Source of the DNA: an uncultured Oleispira sp.
GTDB taxonomy: Bacteria; Pseudomonadota; Gammaproteobacteria; Pseudomonadales; Oceanobacteraceae
NCBI GenBank assembly: GCA_913019965.1
Contig: CAJVZR010000026.1
Coordinates: 1-52,137 of the forward strand
DNA length: 52,137 bases
Reading direction: 5' to 3'
Shown here: piece by piece, positions 45,916-52,137 of the stretch
Layout: every line of letters starts with the position of its first letter
Position numbering within the stretch: position 1 is the stretch's first letter
Made by a program: the position numbers and the translations under genes
The notes under the pieces: generated by a model
The model's input: only the letters and a program-made list of their open reading frames with translations
Database searches by the model: none
What the model was told of the DNA's origin: nothing

Positions 45916-47664
45916 ATGAACTTCACGCTAGCCGCTTTATTGGTTTTATTTTCAATATTTGCCAGTCATTCCAATGCACAACCCAGTGTAAATTATTTTG
46001 ACAGCCAAGAATCTAGTCGGTACACAAACGATCAGGAAACCCAAAATAACAATCTTAATAATAGATTCGATAGCGAGCCTATCTTAACTATTCAAAAATT
46101 CGACTTGTCCGACCTACCCGATTTATCTTTTTATGGTATTCATTTAATCGACCTCGAAGCAATTTGCCAGGATAGCATTAAGGATAATAACGGCAGGTAT
46201 ACGATTAGCCGGTTTAATCGTCTAACAATGACACTTACCAATCACTTGCGCGAGAAAGGCCTTCTACTTGCGAAGATTTACATTCCTGAACAGGATGTCA
46301 ATAATAAAACAGTAAAACTAAAAATAGCGGAAGGAATCGTTCAAAGTATTGCTTCAGAACAGATGAAAAAAACAAAGAATTCTAGTGAGCTTTATCAAAA
46401 CGATACTCTTGTGCGGCCTTTTAAGAGCCTGCTCGGAAAACCAAGCTTTCGTAGTCAGCTTGAGTCTTCAATGATTAGACTATCCCAGTATCCAGGCTTA
46501 GAAACCCAGGTTCAATTCAGACCGAGTAATGATGCAGGGTCGACTGAACTCAATATTAAAGTTAAAAGCCAAAATAGATTCGAAGGTTCATTAACATTTG
46601 ATAATTTTGGCAGTGAATATACGGGTAATTATCGAGTTATTGCTAAAGGAAATATAAATAACATCACGGGAAATGCTGATCAGTTAAGCCTAGGCATTAT
46701 GGCAACACTGGATCCAACTAATTCACTCTATGGGAGTTTGGATTATCAGGTACCTCTTGAGTTTCATCTAAGCCGTGATTCATTATTTTCGTTCCTTAAT
46801 CCTATTTTTACTCATGGACTCGTTTTTCAAACAGGAATTCAGCAAAGTACATATTCTATCGGAAGAGAGCTTGAAGCATTGAACATTAAAGGGGAAGCGA
46901 CAACCAATTACTACTCATTCAAGAAACCCTGGATTTTAACCAACAACTTCTTATTTGATTCCAGTCTGCGATTAGATCTTAAATCCGCAACGAGCCAACA
47001 AAATAATTATGATGAAGAAGATAAACTCACAATATTAAGTTTTAAAAACTCTCTACATTTTATCGATCATCTTTACGAAGTTGCACAGAATAATATCAAA
47101 CTTGACCTTCACCAAGGTCTTGAGTCGACCCTCGGTTCTATGGCGAATGGGGATAGTAATAGTCGCCAGAATCAGAACCTAGAGTATGCTCCTGCCGATT
47201 TCAATAAAATTTCATTTGAGTTTTCACGCTTGCAACAAGTTGACAGTTTTCAAGTTCTAACCAAATTCAACTATCAATATACTGAAGATATCCTCTTGGG
47301 GTTGGAGCAAGTTTCTCTTGGTGGTCCTTATGCCGTTCGCGGTTATACCAGCTCTGATTACATTGCTGATACGGCCTTTCAATCGACAGTTGAGGTCATT
47401 GGAAAATCGTATGCTGAGAAATTATCATTGCCGATCGACAATTTAACTGCAGCCGTATTTTTTGATTATGCGGTAGGCTGGAGGAATGATGCACTAGCGA
47501 ATGAAGTTGCTACTGAGCACCTCTATGCCATTGGTTGGTATGCAGATTTTGTAAAAGAGAAAAAATTCCAGACCCGCATGCAAATGGGCTTCCCCTTATC
47601 TAAAACTGAGCCCGTTAACGGCAATAGCGTTCAGTTTTATTTGTCGGCACAACGTAGGTTCTAA
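45916..47664 (+). CDS. TpsB outer-membrane transporter (FhaC/ShlB type)
   Basis: TpsB proteins are 16-stranded Omp85-family barrels that export one TpsA partner. The 582-aa product has a signal peptide (residues 1-22, ending SNA), two POTRA regions (about 55-145 and 170-225; first with LREKGLLLAKIYIPEQDV), and a barrel with the diagnostic loop-6 motif VRGY in LGGPYAVRGYTSSD. It ends in aromatic RRF as barrel proteins do. The gene is 2 nt before tpsA, so the pair is co-translated. Confidence 0.93.
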   Translation: MNFTLAALLVLFSIFASHSNAQPSVNYFDSQESSRYTNDQETQNNNLNNRFDSEPILTIQKFDLSDLPDLSFYGIHLIDLEAICQDSIKDNNGRYTISRFNRLTMTLTNHLREKGLLLAKIYIPEQDVNNKTVKLKIAEGIVQSIASEQMKKTKNSSELYQNDTLVRPFKSLLGKPSFRSQLESSMIRLSQYPGLETQVQFRPSNDAGSTELNIKVKSQNRFEGSLTFDNFGSEYTGNYRVIAKGNINNITGNADQLSLGIMATLDPTNSLYGSLDYQVPLEFHLSRDSLFSFLNPIFTHGLVFQTGIQQSTYSIGRELEALNIKGEATTNYYSFKKPWILTNNFLFDSSLRLDLKSATSQQNNYDEEDKLTILSFKNSLHFIDHLYEVAQNNIKLDLHQGLESTLGSMANGDSNSRQNQNLEYAPADFNKISFEFSRLQQVDSFQVLTKFNYQYTEDILLGLEQVSLGGPYAVRGYTSSDYIADTAFQSTVEVIGKSYAEKLSLPIDNLTAAVFFDYAVGWRNDALANEVATEHLYAIGWYADFVKEKKFQTRMQMGFPLSKTEPVNGNSVQFYLSAQRRF

Positions 47665-47666
47665 TC

Positions 47667-50600
47667 ATGAAAACAACAAAGATATCCATTTTCTTACTTT
47701 GCTTCAGCCCCACCTATCTTGTTGCCAGCCCTCTAGGTGGAGATGTCGCATCTGGTAATGCCACCATTACCAATAACAACGCCATTACGACGATCAATCA
47801 GACCTCTCACAATGCAACCATTAACTGGCAAAGCTTCAATGTCGGCGAGCATGAGCAGGTCAATTTTATACAGCCAAATAACCGCTCTACTACGCTAAAC
47901 AATATATTTGATCAAAACCCAAGCACAATATTAGGATCAATTAATGCAAATGGCCGAGTATTTTTAAGTAATCCTAATGGTTTTATCTTTTCACCTACGA
48001 GTACAATTAATACGGCCTCTTTCATAGCAACCAGCTCATCCATTGAAAGCTTTGACGAACAGAAAGTGACCTTGTCGAGCACGGGCACTGGAAGCATTAC
48101 CAATCAGGGGCGAATCACATCAGAAAACGGGGGCTTTATTGCCCTTTTCTCACCCGAGATCAACAATACGGGGTCAATTAAAAGCCCTAATGGTGAAATT
48201 GCAATCAGCAATAGTACACAAGGCACTCTTTATCTTAACGACATGGCTGGTATCGGCATTCAAGTGGATTCATTAGAGGCCTTAAATCCAACTGGCATAG
48301 ATAATTCTGGGGATATTAGCGCGACTGGTGGGTTAATTCTTTTGGACTCTAAAGCCAAAGACTCCAGCTTAAATAGTGCCATTAATAACTCTGGAATAAT
48401 TAATGCCAGTTCGATTTATGAAAATGCAGGAATTATTAGATTATCCGCAAGCTCAGGATCTATTAAGCAAACCGGCACTATAGAATCAAATGCCCAAATT
48501 GAAGGTAATGGCGGTGATATACGCCTTATAGCGGAGCGCAACCTTTTAAGTAAAGGAGTGTTATCGGCCAAAGCGGGCTCTTTATCAGGGGATGGTGGTT
48601 ACATAGAAACCTCTGGGCGTGAGAGTATTGATATTAATACGCTGGTTTATACGACTTCTGAAAATGGATTGTCCGGCCACTGGTTAATTGACCCAGACAA
48701 TATAACTATAGGTGATGAAGCGGGAACTGACTTTACCTCAGCTGATATCATTTCTAGCCTTAATACCAACGGATTCTTAACCATCCAAGCTGACCTTCAG
48801 CTTGATGTCAATGGTGGACTTAGTACAAGCACCCAAACCGGTGAATTAACGCTTCTTGCCCCCACAATTAATATTAACTCAACAATTTCCGGAGATAATC
48901 TTTCCCTAAGCTTAGGAAGCAGTTCAATGACTTCCGAATCGATCAATATCTTTGCCGATATAAATACCGCAGGGCTTCAGGTAAATAGCTCATCAACCTT
49001 ACTGAATGCAAACATAAGCAGTAGCGGAGAAGTATTATTTTCAAGCAATCAGATACTTACGGTTGATGGAGATAGAAGTATTGAGGTAACTGGTTCAAAT
49101 AAATTATCCCTCAATACCGTGGAGATTCTCAGCAGCGAATCAAATGCATCCAATAATACGAATCAATTAACGCTAAATACCTCAAATGGAATTCTAGATT
49201 TAAGAAACATGTCGATGAATTCATCAAATCGGCTAAATAGTTTCGTTATCAACCGAAGTACAATTGATAACGGCAGTAATGGCGATATCAATATTAGTGG
49301 TGATATTTATGCAGACACATTTTCAATCTTAAATAGCAATTCAACATCTGGGTCCGAACAACTGATTCAATTAGCGACTGACACCGCTATATTTAGTGAC
49401 GACAGCACCGTTTTCACTAATAATAAAGTTAATGGCAATAGCAGTAACTTAGCGATCACAGGTAAAGATATCACACTGGATATTATTGATGATATTTCTT
49501 CTCTGGTGGTCAAAGAAAGTGAAGCCTTAGCATCAACAGATACCTCAAGCGTGAATCTAACTGGAAATATCTCAACAAAGGGAGATGGTATTGACATAAC
49601 CCTATCGCAAGGGGACATCATTTTAGGCAATGATATTTCTCTGAGCACTTCAAATACCGGACACCTACTTCTCAATGCCGACCTAACTAGCTCCGCAAAC
49701 CATAACCTTCAACTCTCCGCATCAGATAGTGATTTGCAAATTCAAAATGTAACTTCAGTGGGTAATTTAGAGATTGCCAATGCCAGTAGTTTAACGCTTT
49801 TTAATGGCGATATAGATATAACGGGAATATTTTCAACAGGCAATACCCCATCAATTACACTTTCAGGTGAGCGATCTATTAGCGCAACAAGTGGCATTGA
49901 TTTATCAACGACCAATTTAATCAGTGATACCAGCAATACAAATAATATAAGCCTTACCTCAACAGGCGCGGCGACTAGTATTAGCATTGCAGACATTACG
50001 ACGGACGCCCTAACCGTTGTCAGTAAGGAGCTATTGCTTTTTGGGGATGTTACTACCAGCTTGACCGAAGCCAATAGTTTAGATTTTTCAGGTGCCGGGG
50101 TAATAACACTAGCAACCGATAGCACACTCACGGGTAATTTGAATTTAAAATCTGCGTCTACTTCTACTATAGTGCCAATCAATTCCCAGTCGGCAAGTAA
50201 TAGCCGAAATCTAGTAATTGAATACGGTAGTCAAGATTTTACACTTGGTTTAGTGGGTACGGAAATCGCTTTGCAATCAATTTCCATCTCTGGCACAGGT
50301 ACGCTAACGTTAGATACGGCCAGCACGGCAGATGGAACTCTACCGATTCCTGTAACCGATGGCAGCACAGGATTAAGCCTCCTAGGTAATCTTTCAATGA
50401 ACCTAGATCAAGATTTAATAATTGATACGTCCCTAACGAATGGAGACATTAACTTATCAGGATTATCAATTGACGGTGCAGTGACCATATCGCTTAACTC
50501 CGGCAGTGGAAATATTAGTTTAGGCTCCCTCGGTCAGACAACAGCAATATCAGGCATTTCAACTTTAACCTCGGGAATAATCAACTTATATGGTGATATA

Positions 50601-51494
50601 AATAATGCCGGGCTTGCTTTCGACTTTTCTAATTCATCTTCAATTATTCTCCATGACGACATTACTTTTGGTTCTATTGAACTGCCATTGACGTCAACTG
50701 ATTTTGGCAATAGTACTATTGATGGTAATTATGATTTAACCCTGTATACAAACGCACTAACTTGGGGAGCTATTGGCCAAGATATCCCGCTACAGAATAT
50801 TAATATTCATTCCGAAGAAATGGCATTAAACATAACGGAAAATATTAATCTCGCTGGTGATTTAATCTTTGAACTAGGCTCTTTAATTGTGTCGGGAGAC
50901 ATTACGACGACAGGTGGTAACTTATCAATTACTTCAGCAAATGATATTAATCTAACCTCCAGTAGTGCATTAACGTCATCGGATGGCAATATCAATCTTG
51001 CCTCGAGCTTAGGTAATATTGGTTTAGGCAGCTTATCAGCACTCAACGAAATAAGTATTTTGGTATCTGTCGGCAACATTGAAAATTCGATCAACGACTA
51101 TCAATCGGATTCTGACACATCGATTAATTTAACGAGCCAAGCAGTCACTTTAAAAAGTGGCTCCACTATTGGGAGCTCTGTGACAAACCCGGTGGTAATT
51201 AAAGCAGGAACAGGCGACATAGATTTAAATGCTTCTGGCAGTATTTACATCGCTAATTTAGATAATTCTTCTGTATCAAGCAATAAAGACATTCTGGATA
51301 ATACAGCGCAAAGCATGGTCGCATTAAATGATAGTTTACAGCAGCTTAATCGCTTTGATTACCATAACGATAGATTTGAACATCAAGACGTATCTGACCC
51401 TGCCTGGCAAAAAGAGCAAGATGAAGACGCGATAAATATTAGCGCTCCGCGAATTTATTATAATTCGAAAGGTTGGAGATTAGGGAATCCTTGA
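47667..51494 (+). CDS. TpsA exoprotein (filamentous haemagglutinin-like)
   Basis: The 1275-aa protein is the cargo of the upstream TpsB. It has a signal peptide (residues 1-20, ending LVA) and an N-terminal TPS domain with INWQSFNVGEHEQVNF at 52-67 and the NPNG motif at 102-105, then GHWLIDPDNITI near residue 340. The rest is Ser/Thr/Asn/Leu/Ile-rich with irregular repeats, typical of a long beta-helix. There is no VENN motif or toxin-like C-terminus, so an adhesin or biofilm role is more likely than contact-dependent inhibition. The last residues are PRIYYNSKGWRLGNP. Confidence 0.92.
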   Translation: MKTTKISIFLLCFSPTYLVASPLGGDVASGNATITNNNAITTINQTSHNATINWQSFNVGEHEQVNFIQPNNRSTTLNNIFDQNPSTILGSINANGRVFLSNPNGFIFSPTSTINTASFIATSSSIESFDEQKVTLSSTGTGSITNQGRITSENGGFIALFSPEINNTGSIKSPNGEIAISNSTQGTLYLNDMAGIGIQVDSLEALNPTGIDNSGDISATGGLILLDSKAKDSSLNSAINNSGIINASSIYENAGIIRLSASSGSIKQTGTIESNAQIEGNGGDIRLIAERNLLSKGVLSAKAGSLSGDGGYIETSGRESIDINTLVYTTSENGLSGHWLIDPDNITIGDEAGTDFTSADIISSLNTNGFLTIQADLQLDVNGGLSTSTQTGELTLLAPTININSTISGDNLSLSLGSSSMTSESINIFADINTAGLQVNSSSTLLNANISSSGEVLFSSNQILTVDGDRSIEVTGSNKLSLNTVEILSSESNASNNTNQLTLNTSNGILDLRNMSMNSSNRLNSFVINRSTIDNGSNGDINISGDIYADTFSILNSNSTSGSEQLIQLATDTAIFSDDSTVFTNNKVNGNSSNLAITGKDITLDIIDDISSLVVKESEALASTDTSSVNLTGNISTKGDGIDITLSQGDIILGNDISLSTSNTGHLLLNADLTSSANHNLQLSASDSDLQIQNVTSVGNLEIANASSLTLFNGDIDITGIFSTGNTPSITLSGERSISATSGIDLSTTNLISDTSNTNNISLTSTGAATSISIADITTDALTVVSKELLLFGDVTTSLTEANSLDFSGAGVITLATDSTLTGNLNLKSASTSTIVPINSQSASNSRNLVIEYGSQDFTLGLVGTEIALQSISISGTGTLTLDTASTADGTLPIPVTDGSTGLSLLGNLSMNLDQDLIIDTSLTNGDINLSGLSIDGAVTISLNSGSGNISLGSLGQTTAISGISTLTSGIINLYGDINNAGLAFDFSNSSSIILHDDITFGSIELPLTSTDFGNSTIDGNYDLTLYTNALTWGAIGQDIPLQNINIHSEEMALNITENINLAGDLIFELGSLIVSGDITTTGGNLSITSANDINLTSSSALTSSDGNINLASSLGNIGLGSLSALNEISILVSVGNIENSINDYQSDSDTSINLTSQAVTLKSGSTIGSSVTNPVVIKAGTGDIDLNASGSIYIANLDNSSVSSNKDILDNTAQSMVALNDSLQQLNRFDYHNDRFEHQDVSDPAWQKEQDEDAINISAPRIYYNSKGWRLGNP

Positions 51495-51507
51495 TGGATT
51501 TCCTAAT
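51479..51507. terminator. Hairpin at the end of tpsA
   Basis: ATTAGGGAATCC and GGATTTCCTAAT pair over 12 positions with one G-T wobble around a 5-nt loop (TTGAT). The hairpin spans the tpsA stop codon. There is no T-run on either side, so it may be a bidirectional end signal or mRNA-stabilising hairpin between the convergent genes. Confidence 0.45.
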
Positions 51508-51531
51508 CAATATAGCTTAACAATTAGCGTT

Positions 51532-52137
51532 CTAATAGAACCAGGTATTTTGATCATCATGGGAAATGGAGCTGTAATCCCAAATCAAAATATCTCCTAA
51601 GGAAGTTGATCCTACTCCAGAACCCACATAGAAAAAATGGTCTGCATCCGATTGACTTCTAAAATTGAAACCTGAGCCATTTACCAGTGACTGCCAGCGA
51701 TCTGAATTTGCTGGACTTACCTCTGCCGAATAATTTGAACACGTTTCATAAGTAGCCGGCTCATAATTGTCAAAAGTATTAACTTGCAAGCAGCCCCCAG
51801 AATAGGAACGAATGAAGCCAGTATTGCTTTCGAATATCCATTTTTGTTGATTTGATCCATCACAAGTTTCCACTGTCACCTGTGATGATAATGAGCCCTG
51901 GTGATTCAAACAAAAATTAAGGCGCTCATCAAATTTGGTGGTAATCGTTAACCAGCTAGGTTCAGATTGTTTAACCTTAACGATATAAACGGATTTAGAA
52001 TCAAAGTCACTAAAATTTAATGCCTCTATCAAACCAGTCGCAACGTTCACAGCCATTACTTTAGAAGTACCACTACCAGAATCAGCCTGATAAGTTGACG
52101 ATAATAAATAGGCATCCGTTGCCAGCATTAACGACGT
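51532..52137 (-). CDS. C-terminal part of a protein with a ricin-type lectin domain (5' end outside window)
   Basis: The frame stays open to the window edge, so only the last 201 residues are seen. The central segment LNFCLNHQGSLSSQVTVETCDGSNQQKW ends in the Q-x-W motif of ricin-B beta-trefoil repeats and is followed by a second unit (GGCLQVNTFDN..ATYETCSNY). Two Cys per unit suggest disulfides and an exported protein. The domain usually binds sugars. The final segment GDILIWDYSSISHDDQNTWFY may be a third trefoil unit. The gene converges with tpsA; a joint role in surface attachment is speculation. Confidence 0.8.
   Translation of the reverse strand, partial: TSLMLATDAYLLSSTYQADSGSGTSKVMAVNVATGLIEALNFSDFDSKSVYIVKVKQSEPSWLTITTKFDERLNFCLNHQGSLSSQVTVETCDGSNQQKWIFESNTGFIRSYSGGCLQVNTFDNYEPATYETCSNYSAEVSPANSDRWQSLVNGSGFNFRSQSDADHFFYVGSGVGSTSLGDILIWDYSSISHDDQNTWFY

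Noticed and set aside
47667..51494. Contact-dependent inhibition (CdiA-type) toxin
   Set aside because: No VENN motif, no polymorphic C-terminal toxin and no small immunity gene after it.

Overview
The window reads as chromosomal DNA of a marine-type gammaproteobacterium of the Pseudomonas/Oceanospirillales kind. This is an inference from protein character and gene order, not from a search. The strongest signal is the block leuC-leuD-leuB-asd-fimV-truA-trpF-trpB-trpA-folC-dedD-cvpA-purF-metZ, which follows the pseudomonad arrangement. The gene usually found next to folC in that arrangement, accD, is missing here. tRNA-Ala beside gltX is also typical of the group.

Layout. 1-1919: tRNA-Ala(GGC) and gltX, separated by a long inverted repeat. 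2216-5057: a tight three-gene unit of two small paralogous proteins of unknown function and a long DyP-type haem peroxidase. 5190-18056: mostly single housekeeping or envelope genes on both strands (miaE, an Xni-like flap endonuclease, an Atm1-type ABC exporter, an M14-type peptidase, an outer-membrane protein, a hydrolase, an RhlB-like helicase, epmC, a MATE pump, a GT51 transglycosylase, thioredoxin-fold proteins). 18025-22009: a moxR / DUF58 / transglutaminase operon. 22108-23424: one complete IS1111-group (IS110 family) insertion sequence. 23580-40987: the amino-acid and purine biosynthesis block, all on the minus strand. 41114-43026: a LysR regulator divergent from leuC, and uspE. 43089-45701: a lone T6SS ClpV ATPase (tssH). 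45916-51494: a two-partner secretion pair (TpsB, TpsA). 51532-end: the C-terminal part of a ricin-lectin-like protein.

The most interesting element is the IS1111-type insertion. It sits inside one copy of a palindromic intergenic repeat with consensus CTCCGTGNNCTCNGTGG, seen in three places in the window. Removing it while keeping one CT core restores the exact repeat spacing. The non-coding segment after its transposase folds by eye into a 5' hairpin and two internal loops. Short stretches in these loops match both sides of the target and both sides of the joined IS ends, with the strand logic expected of an IS110-family bridge (seek) RNA. A second, unrelated repeat family lies as two inverted copies between leuD and leuB.

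The core genes supply glutamyl-tRNA, leucine, the last steps of tryptophan, methionine through O-succinylhomoserine, IMP synthesis and folate. Many of them overlap or are spaced by only a few bases. Starts were moved inward from the longest reading frame where a Shine-Dalgarno sequence, family homology or a neighbour made that more likely; each case is stated.
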